Source: HdN1 sp964473645 (GTDB taxonomy: Bacteria; Pseudomonadota; Gammaproteobacteria; Pseudomonadales; Ketobacteraceae). From it: a DNA stretch of 64,000 bases. The notes beneath the pieces were generated by a model, which saw nothing but the letters and a program-made list of their open reading frames with translations, ran no database searches and was not told where the DNA came from. Made by a program: the position numbers and the translations under genes. The stretch's first letter is position 1, and each line of letters begins with the position of its first letter. Positions 38,025 through 47,486 of this stretch are shown here, one piece after another. The DNA lies in assembly GCA_964473645.1 (NCBI GenBank), contig CAYYPW010000006.1, forward strand, positions 124,001-188,000, given 5' to 3'.

Positions 38025-39286
38025 GCGAGCCATTGCCAAAACAGCCCGCCCTTTTGTTGGTGATCAATTGCGGTAGCTCCTCAATTAAGTACCAGTTAAT
38101 TGACGTGCAGCATCAGCGCTGGTTTTTAAAGGGTCTGCTTGAAAACATCGGGGCGCAGGCCCAACATCGCGTCACCTACAATCAACAGTTATCTATGGGG
38201 CAAGACAGCGCTGTGCCAATAATGCTTTCCGCAGACGGCCAGGCAACGCCTTCAACGGTTGTGACGAGCCACCCCGAGTGTCGCGATGCATCCGCTGCAT
38301 TGCGTACGATTGCAGAAACCTTGAAAGCGCAATCATCTGTGTTTAATTCAATTGTGCATCGCGTTGTGCATGGCGGCCAAGGTTTCAACCAGCCCTTGCG
38401 CATAACGCCCGCCATCGTGGGCGAGCTGAAATCCCTGTCGCCATTAGCACCCTTACATAATCCTGCCAATATTCTGGGCATTGAAACATGTGCTGAGTTG
38501 TTTCCGCAATTACCGCAGTTTGCGGTGTTCGATACCGCTTTTCATGCCACCTTGCCCGCCCATGCGTATCGCTATGGGGTGCCTGAAAGCTGGCATGCCT
38601 TGGGGGTTCGGCGTTATGGTTTCCACGGGACATCCCATCAATTTGTTGCCCGTCAAGCAGCGCATTGGCTGAATAAACCCTTGGCGGACACCCATCTCAT
38701 TACCTTGCATCTGGGTAACGGCGCGAGCGTAACTGCCATTGAAAGAGGTTGCTCTATCGATACGTCCATGGGTTTTACGCCGCTTGAAGGATTACTGATG
38801 GGCACACGCTGCGGAGATCTCGATGCCGGTATACCCGCCTATATTGCCAGGCAAACACAGATGTCCCCTGCGGAGCTGGAGCACCAGCTTTGGCATGACT
38901 GCGGCTTGAAAGGCATTGCTGGCACTAACGACATGCGTGAGCTGCTAAAGCGTGCCGACGCTGGCAATGCACAGGCCCGATTGGCCATCGACATGTATTG
39001 CTATCGCGGTAAAAAATATATCGGTGCTTATCTCGCGGCCTTACCCCACGTGGATGCCATCGTTTTTACGGGGGGTATTGGCGAAAATGCAGCACCGATA
39101 CGCGCCAAGATGCTTGACGGTTTACAACACCTGGGGCTCGAACTGGATACCGCCCGCAATCTGCAGGGCGGTGTGACGTGTGCGCGGATCAGCAGCGACA
39201 CCAGCCGCCTACCCCTGCTGGTAATCGCCACCAATGAAGAGCTGGAAATGGCGAATCAGGTGGCGCCGCTTTTAGCCGCCCACTGA
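38021..39286 (+). CDS. ackA: Acetate kinase
   Basis: A 421-residue acetokinase-family enzyme (acetyl phosphate + ADP to acetate + ATP). VINCGSSSIKYQLID is the family signature at the N-terminus; FHGTSHQFV, LHLGNGASVTAI and DTSMGFTPLEGLLMGTRCGD hold the nucleotide and substrate residues, and FTGGIGENA is the C-terminal adenosine motif. The length matches AckA (~400). Translationally coupled to the phosphotransacetylase gene upstream. The family also includes butyrate and propionate kinases; AckA fits best. Confidence 0.93.
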   Translation: MSEPLPKQPALLLVINCGSSSIKYQLIDVQHQRWFLKGLLENIGAQAQHRVTYNQQLSMGQDSAVPIMLSADGQATPSTVVTSHPECRDASAALRTIAETLKAQSSVFNSIVHRVVHGGQGFNQPLRITPAIVGELKSLSPLAPLHNPANILGIETCAELFPQLPQFAVFDTAFHATLPAHAYRYGVPESWHALGVRRYGFHGTSHQFVARQAAHWLNKPLADTHLITLHLGNGASVTAIERGCSIDTSMGFTPLEGLLMGTRCGDLDAGIPAYIARQTQMSPAELEHQLWHDCGLKGIAGTNDMRELLKRADAGNAQARLAIDMYCYRGKKYIGAYLAALPHVDAIVFTGGIGENAAPIRAKMLDGLQHLGLELDTARNLQGGVTCARISSDTSRLPLLVIATNEELEMANQVAPLLAAH

Positions 39287-39302
39287 TCGCGCAAAAAGAC
39301 AA

Positions 39303-39764
39303 TCAGTGCACTGCGCCACCGGCAATGGCCGATTCCTCGGGCGGGTTGCCCAGCAGACCCGATTGGCGGGCTTCATCGATCACTTGTTGGGTCGCCGAAA
39401 GATACCACTGCACCCAACCCACAAACGATGCCTCGCCAATGTTCATTAAATGAGGCACCGCATGGCTGATCACCAGACTGGGGACTTCTTCATCCGGGCA
39501 TTCCACGTGCACTTTGATTTCAGGAAACTCAGCGCATAACGCGCCCGCAAACGCCCCCATGGGCAAAACCACGGAGGGGCGCAATTCAACCTGGGTAAGT
39601 AACAGCACGCTCTCAGGACGTTGCATGACCCGGCACTCGACCGGGCCATCTCCCGAATCCAGGACGGAAAGATGAATGCCGTCGCATTGTCCACACTCAA
39701 AATTCTCAATCTGCGCTCGACTCAACCACTCGCGCAGTTCCTGGTTGGATAATGGATTATTCAT
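39303..39764 (-). CDS. YbjN family protein
   Basis: A 153-residue soluble protein resembling E. coli YbjN: LREWLSRAQIENFECGQCDGIHL near the N-terminus (compare the YbjN FEC-x-x-C-x-x-LHL block), then VELRPSVVLPMGAFAG. The fold is of the type III secretion chaperone-like / CesT kind. YbjN has been linked to stress and motility control in enterobacteria, but its molecular action is unknown. The two Cys in FECGQC could bind metal or form a disulfide. It converges on ackA with only 16 bases between. Confidence 0.78.
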   Translation of the reverse strand: MNNPLSNQELREWLSRAQIENFECGQCDGIHLSVLDSGDGPVECRVMQRPESVLLLTQVELRPSVVLPMGAFAGALCAEFPEIKVHVECPDEEVPSLVISHAVPHLMNIGEASFVGWVQWYLSATQQVIDEARQSGLLGNPPEESAIAGGAVH

Positions 39765-39854
39765 GGTGTTTCGGCTCCGCTACAGCGATGGCTTCCGTAT
39801 TTTCAGGCGGTGAAATTTAGCCTGACCCCAGGATGTTAGCAATGCGTTTTTAGT

Positions 39855-40802
39855 TCAGGCAGCGGCGGGTTTGAGCTTTTTCGCCAGCGTCACCAACACA
39901 ACGATGAGGGCACCGGCCACCACACCCAATACACCATCAAACAACGGTGACACCAACACGGATAACGCCCCCCCTACCACCGCTAACGATCCTGCCATTT
40001 CAGCCAAATGATGAACAATGTCATGCACGCCGGGCGTACCATGCGCAAGAATTCCGCCGCCCACCATGAACATCGCCACCGTGCCGGCGACTGATAAACC
40101 GCGCATCAACCACGGAGCGCCCTGAAGCAGTACGCGCCCCAAGCCACGCATCAGCATCGTTAATGCGCCTTCACCCTTGCGCTGTGACAAATGCAGACCT
40201 GCATCATCGAGTTTTACGATACCCGCAACAAATCCATACACGCCCACCGTCATGACGATGGCAATGGTGAGCAACACCAGAAACTGTTCCATCAGGCTCT
40301 TATCCGCGACGGTGCCTAACGAAATGGCAATGATTTCAGCCGATAAAATGAAATCCGTTCGCACAGCGCCTTTTATCTTGTCTTGCTCGAAAGCCACCAT
40401 GTCGACTTTTTCATCAGCGACTGCCTGCAAGTGCTCCTCATGATGCGCCTTGTCCTCCTCCGGCGAATGCAGCCATTTATGCGCCAGCTTTTCAGCCCCC
40501 TCGAAGCACAAAAAGGCGCCTCCCACCATCAGTAAAGGCGTTATTGCCCAGGGGATGAATGCACTGATCGCCAAGGCAGCGGGTACCAGAATCGCCTTGT
40601 TCTTAATGGAACCGACGGCCACCGCCCACACCACAGGCAATTCGCGGTCGGCATTCACGCCCGACACCTGTTGCGCGTTGAGCGCAAGATCGTCACCCAG
40701 AACGCCCGCTGTCTTTTTGGCCGCCACCTTGCTCATGGTGGCTACGTCATCCAGCAAGTAGGCAATATCATCCAGAAGTGTCAACAAACTACCGCCAGCC
40801 AT
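39855..40802 (-). CDS. yedI: YedI / DUF808 inner-membrane protein
   Basis: A 315-residue membrane protein of the DUF808 family (E. coli YedI). The N-terminus MAGGSLLTLLDDIAYLLDD and the block KNKAILVPAALAISAF are strongly characteristic. About six hydrophobic segments follow, with an acidic/His-rich cytoplasmic loop (KWLHSPEEDKAHHEEHLQA). Function is unknown. A textbook AGGAGG stands 7 bases before the ATG. It shares strand with the ybjN-like gene 90 bases downstream but may be separate. Confidence 0.88.
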   Translation of the reverse strand: MAGGSLLTLLDDIAYLLDDVATMSKVAAKKTAGVLGDDLALNAQQVSGVNADRELPVVWAVAVGSIKNKAILVPAALAISAFIPWAITPLLMVGGAFLCFEGAEKLAHKWLHSPEEDKAHHEEHLQAVADEKVDMVAFEQDKIKGAVRTDFILSAEIIAISLGTVADKSLMEQFLVLLTIAIVMTVGVYGFVAGIVKLDDAGLHLSQRKGEGALTMLMRGLGRVLLQGAPWLMRGLSVAGTVAMFMVGGGILAHGTPGVHDIVHHLAEMAGSLAVVGGALSVLVSPLFDGVLGVVAGALIVVLVTLAKKLKPAAA

Positions 40803-41046
40803 GCAAAATCCTCCTGTTTACGCACACCACCCTGTGTGGTGCCAATAGTTATTGGGGCATCAATAACAACTGGGCGCCATGATTATGAAATTGTATCGCA
40901 TGCGCAAGTGATTACTGCCGAAACTTCAACCCTGCAGGCATCCTGCCTAACGCGGGATAAATTCAGCGGTTTTTAGTTTGTGGGTGGACTTTTCGCCCTA
41001 ATCTTCAATACTTATAGCTTGTACAGATAATTTACTTCGTGAGAAC

Positions 41047-42723
41047 GTGAGCACATTCGAATTCAATGAAGATCCGCAAAGCGGCAAGATCCGCTGGCGC
41101 CTTCCCCGCGAAAAGACCGCCATCAATCGTCAGCAAGTACTTAACGCGCTGCGTGGGGAGGGTTTCGCCGATGTCTATGTGGATGTTACTGCTATCGATG
41201 GGGCGTTAGGCTCAATAGGCACACAAAAAGACGAGGCAAATATTGAGGTCGTTATCGGCGAGCGCCGTGACGGCGAAGTACAGGTCGAGATCGACGAACC
41301 CCACATGACCGCAACGCTGTTCGTCACCGGCCCTTATGGCGGCAAAGCCGCGACCCTGAAACAATGCGCCATGGCACTCAAAGCCGCTCACATTGCACAC
41401 GGGCTGGATTCGGCGGCACTCAACGAAATCGCCAAGCAATCAGCATTATTAACCCCAGGACAAACCGTCGGAAAAGTAGTGGCGCGCGGTACCCCGGCGT
41501 TACATGGCAGCGATGCCCAGTTCGAATCCATCGCCCCCACGGTAAAAGACCGCATCCTCAAACCCATCATTCGTGACGATGGCAGCGCTGACTATCACGA
41601 ACTTGGTGCCATCCCCATGGTGCGTACCAATGACCCCCTGGTGAGGCGCATCCCTCCCACGTCAGGCAAAAACGGCATGACAGTCACCGGTGAAGTATGC
41701 CTGGCCAAACCGGGCAAAAATCTGCCGTTTACCTTGCTGCCCGGCGCACAGATCGCCCCCAGCGACCCTAATTTACTGATTGCCGCCATGGAAGGCATGC
41801 CCGTTTTAATTGACTGCGGCATGAGCGTTGAAAAGGTGTATCAGGTGCGCAATGTCAACGCCGCCACCGGCAATGTCACTTTTGAAGGCGGCGTAGTGGT
41901 CGATGGCGACGTGGCGGCCGGCTTTGCAGTGAGCGCCGACAGTGATATCAATATTTCAGGGCTGGTGGATTCTGCGCGCATCGTGGCGGGCAATGATGTG
42001 GTGATCAACACCGGAATCTCAGGCACTATGACCGTGAAAACGCTGGTACCCAGCGCTTTCATTACCGCAGGCAACACTATTTGGACCCCGTTTGCCCAGT
42101 TCGCCGAAATGCATGCCAACGAAGGCATCATCGTGATGAAACTGTTGCTGCACTGCAAAATCACCTCCCTCGACTGGATCAAACTGGGCGGTGACAAACC
42201 GGGCAAAAGTAAACTGATGGGTGGCGAAATTCGCGCCGTCAATCTGATCAAGGTCGATACGTTGGGTGATCCGTCCGAGATTAAAACCATTGTGCACTTG
42301 CTGGGCGATTTCGAAGAGTATCGTGAGAAGCACAAAGCCTTGGTGCAAAAAATCGCGGAAAAAAATCAGCAGCTGGAAGATATCGAGGCCCTGCACGATC
42401 GCTTGAAACTCAAAAGTTTGAGCAGCCAGCAACATGACGACACCATGAAACGCCTCGATGCCACCGGCGACACGGCCCGTCAGGAACTCGATGAGGCCAC
42501 CCGCGAGCTTGCCCAACTTGAAGCCGCCCACCAGGAAAGCTGCCAGCGTGTAAGGCTCATCATCACCCGCAAAGCCTATCCTGGCGTCGAAATCACCATT
42601 GGTGAGCGCCGCGTGGTGCTAAAAGAAGAATGGGGGCCTGGCACCATTCTGTATGGTGCCGAGGGCCTGCTATTCAATCGCGGAGACATACACATTCCGT
42701 CGACCCGCCGCAAACCCACCTGA
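41047..42723 (+). CDS. FapA / DUF342 family protein
   Basis: A 558-residue cytoplasmic protein of the FapA (DUF342) family. The N-terminal half has a wHTH-like region and a polymer-of-strands beta-helix (VTFEGGVVVDGDVAAGF, DINISGLVDSARIVAG, GDVVINTGI), the C-terminal third a long coiled coil (about 400-500: FEEYREKHKALVQKIAEK...), then a small beta domain (GVEITIGERRVVLKEE). Translation starts at GTG with only a weak upstream GTGAGA. DUF342 proteins occur near flagellar, chemotaxis and c-di-GMP genes, but their mechanism is unknown. Here it stands alone, 146 bases before a TM2-domain gene. Confidence 0.85.
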   Translation: MSTFEFNEDPQSGKIRWRLPREKTAINRQQVLNALRGEGFADVYVDVTAIDGALGSIGTQKDEANIEVVIGERRDGEVQVEIDEPHMTATLFVTGPYGGKAATLKQCAMALKAAHIAHGLDSAALNEIAKQSALLTPGQTVGKVVARGTPALHGSDAQFESIAPTVKDRILKPIIRDDGSADYHELGAIPMVRTNDPLVRRIPPTSGKNGMTVTGEVCLAKPGKNLPFTLLPGAQIAPSDPNLLIAAMEGMPVLIDCGMSVEKVYQVRNVNAATGNVTFEGGVVVDGDVAAGFAVSADSDINISGLVDSARIVAGNDVVINTGISGTMTVKTLVPSAFITAGNTIWTPFAQFAEMHANEGIIVMKLLLHCKITSLDWIKLGGDKPGKSKLMGGEIRAVNLIKVDTLGDPSEIKTIVHLLGDFEEYREKHKALVQKIAEKNQQLEDIEALHDRLKLKSLSSQQHDDTMKRLDATGDTARQELDEATRELAQLEAAHQESCQRVRLIITRKAYPGVEITIGERRVVLKEEWGPGTILYGAEGLLFNRGDIHIPSTRRKPT

Positions 42724-42869
42724 CGCAAGCTACATCGCCATCGCCCCGCCCCTGTGTGATCCTTACCCTCCCCTTTGATTTGTGTTAGGGTGCCCACTGA
42801 ACGGCCTGTGCCGAAAATCAATCAATTCAAGCACTTTAGTATCGCAACCTGGCACATCGGGGATTTCAC

Positions 42870-43268
42870 ATGACTGACGACACCCACAGCAAAACCATGG
42901 GCTACCTGCTCTGGATTTTTGGTTTCACTGGCGCACACCGCTTCTACTACGGCAAGCCGGTCACCGGTACGATCTGGTTTTTCACCCTCGGATTGCTGGG
43001 CATCGGCTGGCTGATCGACTTGTTTCTGATTCCGTCAATGGATCGCAAAGCAGATATCCGTTTTCGACCTGGCCGCTACAACTATTCGGTGTCGTGGATA
43101 CTGCTGACGTTTTTGGGTGTGTTTGGCATTCATCGGTTTTATATCGGCAAGTGGCTGACCGGTATTCTTTATCTGTGCACGGGCGGCTTGTTCCTGATCG
43201 GCATTTTGTATGACTTCTGGACGCTCAACGACCAGATTTCAGTGGAGAATTCTGCGCACCGCAACTGA
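42870..43268 (+). CDS. TM2-domain membrane protein (duplicated TM2)
   Basis: A 132-residue protein with four predicted membrane helices arranged as two TM2 repeats, each with the motif pair G-x-HRFY-x-GK: FTGAHRFYYGKPVTG and GVFGIHRFYIGKWLTG, followed by a second helix ending in acidic residues (LIDLF, LYDFW). TM2 proteins are of unknown function in bacteria. The linker (about 55-70) is polar and basic. Likely a single-gene unit; a ~120-base gap separates it from the enoyl-CoA hydratase gene. Confidence 0.85.
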   Translation: MTDDTHSKTMGYLLWIFGFTGAHRFYYGKPVTGTIWFFTLGLLGIGWLIDLFLIPSMDRKADIRFRPGRYNYSVSWILLTFLGVFGIHRFYIGKWLTGILYLCTGGLFLIGILYDFWTLNDQISVENSAHRN

Positions 43269-43386
43269 GCCAAACCGCACGCGTGATGATTTATGACACC
43301 GTGCTGGAGGATTCTGCCATTGTGGCTAACGAGTCACGTTTGCTATCAATGGCACCACTCGAATCTTTCAGCACAGGTTTCCCCTC

Positions 43387-44247
43387 ATGGACTACACCCA
43401 GATCCTCTACAGCGTTACCGACCACGTCGCTACCATCACCCTGCACCGTCCTGAGCGTATGAACGCGTTCACCGTGACCATGTCAGCCGAACTCGAAAAC
43501 GCTTTTCAGCGCGCTGATGGCGACGATGATGTGCGCGCTATTATTTTTACCGGCAGTGGTAAAGCGTTTTGTGCTGGCGCGGATCTCACCATGGGGGCTG
43601 ATGCCTTCAACTACGATGATACAAAAGAAGGCGAAGACCTGGAACGCATTCGGGATACCGGTGGCGTGGTAACGCTGGCCATGTATGAATGCCGCAAGCC
43701 TATCATCTGTGCCATTAACGGCGCTGCTGTGGGTATCGGCGCCACCATGAGCCTGGCCGCCGATATTCGTTTGTGCAGTGACAAAGCCAAATTCGGTTTT
43801 GTATTCGCCCGCCGCGGCATTGTGCCCGAAGCCGCCTCATCGTGGTTTTTACCGCGCATTGTCGGCATGAGCCAGGCGTTGGAATGGATGCTCACCGGCC
43901 GTTTGTTCGACGCGGCTGAAGCCAAAGCAGGCAACCTGGTAAAAACCGTATTGTCTGATGACGAACTGCTCCCCGCTGCGCTTAAACTTGCCCATGAAAT
44001 TGCTGATAACACCTCTGCCGTGTCAGTGGCATTGATTCGACAAATGCTGTGGCGCTTATCGGCCGCCGATCACCCCGTTGAGGCGCATAAAATCGATTCG
44101 CGCGGCGTGTATTACACCGGCAAATCTGGCGATGCGCGCGAGGGCGTAATGTCATTTCTGGAAAAACGTCCGGCCGCGTTTCCGGACATGGTTAGCGCCA
44201 ACATGCCTGCGTTCTACCCCTGGTGGAAACCACGCAAGTTCGAATAA
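43387..44247 (+). CDS. Enoyl-CoA hydratase/isomerase family protein
   Basis: A 286-residue crotonase-fold enzyme. The oxyanion-hole loops are GKAFCAGADL and INGAAVGIGATMSLAADIRL; the catalytic-loop region RGIVPEAASSWFLPRIVG keeps one Glu. These match hydratases acting in beta-oxidation or in degradation of branched or terpenoid acids. The C-terminal tail ending in PWWKPRKFE is shared by a subgroup of larger crotonases. The ribosome site is weak. It converges on an AraC-type regulator with four bases between stop codons; regulation by that protein is possible but not shown. Confidence 0.88.
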   Translation: MDYTQILYSVTDHVATITLHRPERMNAFTVTMSAELENAFQRADGDDDVRAIIFTGSGKAFCAGADLTMGADAFNYDDTKEGEDLERIRDTGGVVTLAMYECRKPIICAINGAAVGIGATMSLAADIRLCSDKAKFGFVFARRGIVPEAASSWFLPRIVGMSQALEWMLTGRLFDAAEAKAGNLVKTVLSDDELLPAALKLAHEIADNTSAVSVALIRQMLWRLSAADHPVEAHKIDSRGVYYTGKSGDAREGVMSFLEKRPAAFPDMVSANMPAFYPWWKPRKFE

Positions 44248-44251
44248 CGTC

Positions 44252-45286
44252 TCATTTGAGCGGCCCACCATGACGCTCGCGGAATTCCGCGGGTGTTTTT
44301 CCGGTCCAGCGCTTGAAGGCGCGGTAAAAAGCGCTGGGCTCGGAAAACTGTAAGCGCGCGGCAATGGCCTCAACACTCAGTTCGGGGCTGGCCAGCCATT
44401 TTTCGGCGAGGCGAAATTGTACCTTTCCCAATAATGCAGAATACGAGGTCTGCTCGCCTTCGAGTTTACGACGCAATGTCCGCTCGTTGAGACCAAGCTG
44501 GGCGGCCACACTGCGTATCGTGGGTTTTCCTGCTTGCAATCCGGCAAACAATATTTGTTCTACGCGCTCTGCCAAGGGGGTTTCACACTCCAGCCAGGCA
44601 ATCTGACGGCGCGCTTCATCTTCCAATAATTGAATCACGATGGGGTCAGGCTGCGGCACCTGAACATGAAGAATATCGGCCGGAAACTTGAGTTCGGTCG
44701 CCGCCTGTTCAAAATGCAATTGGCGACCAAAAATGCGCTGGTACTCACTTATATATGCGGGCGCAGCATGTTCAAAATGGACGGTGACATCCAAGGTACG
44801 CGACGGTAACGTTGCGCTAAGCAGCGTCTGACCGATCCGCACAATCTGTACCATGCCGAATTCAGAGCGAATGCGATTACACGTCGGCGTCGAGCGTGGG
44901 TAGGAATAAGTGAAGATGGCCTGATCATCGACAATATTCAGCGATGAAGGCTCAGCGTTATTGATCAAACGCTGGTAACGCAAAAATACATCGATCGCAT
45001 GCGCGACGGTGGGCGCCCCCAGCAGCAAATGGCCCATCACACCCAGCGTTACTGGCAGGGTTTGCTCCCCCATATGCAGGCCCAATGCCGGGTCTTGCAG
45101 GGTTGTCATGGCGGATTCTTGCAGGCGGTCATAAACGGGCAGCGGAACGCGGTATTGCGTATCGCTGATGGCATTCACATCGATGTCAAGTGCACGCAAA
45201 AACGCATCCGTATCAACCCCCTGGCGACGTAAGGACGCAAGCAAGGCACGCACCATCGGCATTGCCACTTCACACTGAGCAGGCAT
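44252..45286 (-). CDS. AraC-family transcriptional regulator
   Basis: A 344-residue regulator of the OruR/ArgR-like group: an N-terminal arabinose-binding-like ligand domain (about 15-200, with LGLHMGEQTLPVTLGVMGHLL) and a C-terminal double helix-turn-helix (about 240-335, VAAQLGLNERTLRRKLEGE and AIAARLQFSEPSAFYRAFKRW). Relatives control fatty-acid or aromatic catabolism genes. It lies divergently from an SDR gene across 269 bases that hold two sets of tandem direct repeats, the site type preferred by AraC proteins, and it converges on the enoyl-CoA hydratase gene. The ligand is unknown. Confidence 0.9.
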   Translation of the reverse strand: MPAQCEVAMPMVRALLASLRRQGVDTDAFLRALDIDVNAISDTQYRVPLPVYDRLQESAMTTLQDPALGLHMGEQTLPVTLGVMGHLLLGAPTVAHAIDVFLRYQRLINNAEPSSLNIVDDQAIFTYSYPRSTPTCNRIRSEFGMVQIVRIGQTLLSATLPSRTLDVTVHFEHAAPAYISEYQRIFGRQLHFEQAATELKFPADILHVQVPQPDPIVIQLLEDEARRQIAWLECETPLAERVEQILFAGLQAGKPTIRSVAAQLGLNERTLRRKLEGEQTSYSALLGKVQFRLAEKWLASPELSVEAIAARLQFSEPSAFYRAFKRWTGKTPAEFRERHGGPLK

Positions 45287-45326
45287 AAGGGTTCAACATC
45301 CGCGAAATCATTCTTTTTATGATGGT

Positions 45327-45435
45327 AATCGTTTTAAAGACAATCGTTTTAAAGATAGTCGCATTGAAAATGGCCGTTACGAAGATCGTTGTTTTGATGA
45401 CACTTGTAAAGCGTGACTCGTGTTAAGCGTGACTC
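45327..45435. promoter_or_regulatory. Two sets of tandem direct repeats (possible AraC-type operator)
   Basis: AATCGTTTTAAAGA occurs at 45327-45340 and 45342-45355 (15-base period) and AAGCGTGACTC at 45409-45419 and 45425-45435 (16-base period). They lie in the divergent region of the AraC-type regulator and the SDR gene. Direct repeats with 1.5-turn spacing are usual for AraC-family operators; the second repeat alone would suit one dimer. Confidence 0.45.
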
Positions 45436-45555
45436 TAATTGAGAGAGATGCTTGTAATGATGATAGTGGTTACGATCAATCGGATGGTAACATAGGTTCG
45501 AAGTAGACAGGAACCAAGCGACCCGCGACCTGTGATCTGCGGCAAAGAGGACAAC

Positions 45556-46332
45556 ATGGCATTTACCACTGCGCTGGTCACTGGCGCATCCAGCGGCATC
45601 GGTTACGAAATCAGCCGCCAGCTCGCCAAAGAAGGACACAACCTGGTGCTGGTGGCGCGTCGCCGCGAACGCCTTGAGGAACTTGCCAATCAATTACGCA
45701 ATGCGCAGTGCAATGTGACCGTGATCGCTCTCGATCTGGCACAACCCGGTGCCGCCGAAACGCTGTACCAAAAACTCAAGCAGGCCAATATTCCCATCGA
45801 TATTCTGATCAACAATGCCGGTGTCGGCACTCGTGGCAGCTTTCTGAAAATCCCTACCGAACGCGAACTGGCAGAAATTCAGCTTAACGTGGTGGCGCTC
45901 ACCCATCTGTGCAAACTGTTTGGCGCTGACATGGTGCAACGTGGTTTGGGCAAAATACTCAACATCGCATCGGTGGCTGGGTTTATGCCCGGCCCTTACA
46001 TGAGCGTTTATCATGCATCTAAAGCATTCGTGGTGAGTTTGAGCGAAGGTTTGCGCCAGGAATTCAAAGGGAGCGGCGTGAGTGTCACGGTCGTCTGCCC
46101 AGGCCCGGTAGAATCAGAATTTCATCAGCTGGCAAACACCAATACCGTGGCGTTTTTACGCATGGCACCCATGATGAGTTCGGCGGAACTCGCACGGCAG
46201 GCGTTACGTGCCATGCATGATCGAAAGTCGGTGGCGGTGCCGGGTCTGCTCAATCGCCTGATGGTGCTGTTTCCGCGGTTTTTGCCACGCAACTGGGTCG
46301 CCTTCATGGTGCGGCTGATCATGAAACCCTAA
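45556..46332 (+). CDS. Short-chain dehydrogenase/reductase (SDR)
   Basis: A 258-residue classical SDR. TGASSGIG is the NAD(P) loop, basic residues at VARRRER suggest NADPH preference, NNAG follows, and the catalytic Ser and YHASK (Tyr and Lys) are present. The start at 45556 is set by GAGG 6 bases upstream; the frame is open to 45532 without a site. It resembles DltE/YqjQ-like short-chain oxidoreductases of unknown substrate. A C-terminal amphipathic helix (RFLPRNWVAFMVRLIMK) may associate with membrane. It is possibly regulated by the divergent AraC protein. Confidence 0.88.
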   Translation: MAFTTALVTGASSGIGYEISRQLAKEGHNLVLVARRRERLEELANQLRNAQCNVTVIALDLAQPGAAETLYQKLKQANIPIDILINNAGVGTRGSFLKIPTERELAEIQLNVVALTHLCKLFGADMVQRGLGKILNIASVAGFMPGPYMSVYHASKAFVVSLSEGLRQEFKGSGVSVTVVCPGPVESEFHQLANTNTVAFLRMAPMMSSAELARQALRAMHDRKSVAVPGLLNRLMVLFPRFLPRNWVAFMVRLIMKP

Positions 46333-46365
46333 AGCGTTTTTTAAGCCCAAGTCGCTTCTAAAGCC

Positions 46366-47340
46366 CTATGATGCTTCCATATAACGGTTGCGGCCGTTCT
46401 GCTTCGCCTGATAGAGGGCGTTATCGGCTTTCAGCACTAATTGCTCGATGGTTACGCCACTCTGCCATTGCGCCACGCCCAGTGAAATCGTCACTGTTGG
46501 CAGCCGCGTTTCACCGTCATAAGTGGTCGAAGCTTCCACCCGCTGGCGCAGGCGTTCCGCCACTTGCAGTGCCGCTTGCCGTGGCGTATTGGGCAACAAC
46601 ACCAGAAATTCTTCACCGCCATAGCGCGCCACACGGTCTTGCGGCCGCAAACTGTTGCGCAAACAATGCGCCACAGTTTTCAAGACAGCATCGCCTGCGG
46701 GGTGACCGAAGCGATCGTTGAACGATTTGAAGTGATCGACATCCAGCATGATGATCGACAACGGGGCAAATTCTTCCAGCGCGCGGCCCCGTAAACGCAG
46801 CACTAACGCGTCCAGCCAGCGGCGGTTTTGCAAGCCGGTCAGCCCGTCTTGATTAGCCACTTCCTGAACATGATCGCGCTCTTTTTGCACCACCACCATC
46901 GACAAATTGCCCGAGCGAATGCGGCGTGACAGCAAATACAGCAAATTGCGCGCAACGCCGTGCGAGAAATTGATCATCGCCCATAGAATGTCGCGTTCGA
47001 TCACCAGCGTGCGACAATCGGTGTTGGCGAGCACCCAGGCACTGGGATTCTTGCCATCAAACACCGACATTTCCCCCATGCACTCGCCCGCACCCAGCTC
47101 AGCAATGGGGTCGCCGGAAGGATCACCAAGATGCACGCTTACCGTGCCTTCCAGCACCAGATACATGCGTTCATTCTGCACCTCGGGACACAGAATGACC
47201 TGACCAGCAGCGAAATTCTGCTCGTCGCAACGATCCAGAAAATAACGCAGGGAACTGAGGGGGACTTCGCGAAAAAGTTCGGCTTGCTCTAGCTGTGGAA
47301 AAAGGCCATGCAAGGAACTCCTGACCTTATCTGCTCGCAT
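46366..47340 (-). CDS. Diguanylate cyclase with N-terminal cyclic-nucleotide-binding domain
   Basis: About 324 residues. The N-terminal ~130 residues are a CRP-like cNMP-binding beta-roll (FAAGQVILCPEVQNERMYLVLEGTV split by loops, LGAGECMGEMSVF), followed by a linker and a GGDEF domain with the active-site motif GGEEF. RPQD lies five residues before it, the RxxD inhibitory site for c-di-GMP feedback, so the enzyme should be an active, product-inhibited cyclase. Whether the beta-roll binds cAMP or another ligand is unknown. No good ribosome site is seen before either the ATG at 47340 or the TTG at 47358. A long inverted repeat straddles the start region. Confidence 0.9.
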   Translation of the reverse strand: MRADKVRSSLHGLFPQLEQAELFREVPLSSLRYFLDRCDEQNFAAGQVILCPEVQNERMYLVLEGTVSVHLGDPSGDPIAELGAGECMGEMSVFDGKNPSAWVLANTDCRTLVIERDILWAMINFSHGVARNLLYLLSRRIRSGNLSMVVVQKERDHVQEVANQDGLTGLQNRRWLDALVLRLRGRALEEFAPLSIIMLDVDHFKSFNDRFGHPAGDAVLKTVAHCLRNSLRPQDRVARYGGEEFLVLLPNTPRQAALQVAERLRQRVEASTTYDGETRLPTVTISLGVAQWQSGVTIEQLVLKADNALYQAKQNGRNRYMEAS

Positions 47341-47346
47341 ATGGAC

Positions 47347-47396
47347 ACCGTTTTGCAACCATTACTTATATGTTCATAAGCATGGTGCAAAACGGT
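47347..47396. promoter_or_regulatory. Long inverted repeat at the cNMP-GGDEF gene start
   Basis: ACCGTTTTGC (47347-47356) and GCAAAACGGT (47387-47396) are perfect 10-bp arms; allowing one bulged base they extend inward by ACCAT / ATGGT to about 15 bp. The repeat lies immediately upstream of the ATG and would fold into the 5' leader of the mRNA, or act as an operator. It might explain the lack of a visible ribosome site. Confidence 0.5.
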
Positions 47397-47486
47397 CTAC
47401 GTTACAAATTGTAAACGCGTAATCGTGACATCACTCTCGTTTATTCAAAACAGGCTAATTGAACGCATGCCCAAAGGAGCGCGCGC

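Noticed and set aside
39281..39308. CACTGAT/ATCAGTG hairpin after acetate kinase as a terminator
   Set aside because: The arms are only 7 bp, the loop is 14 bases and no T-run follows; too weak to list.
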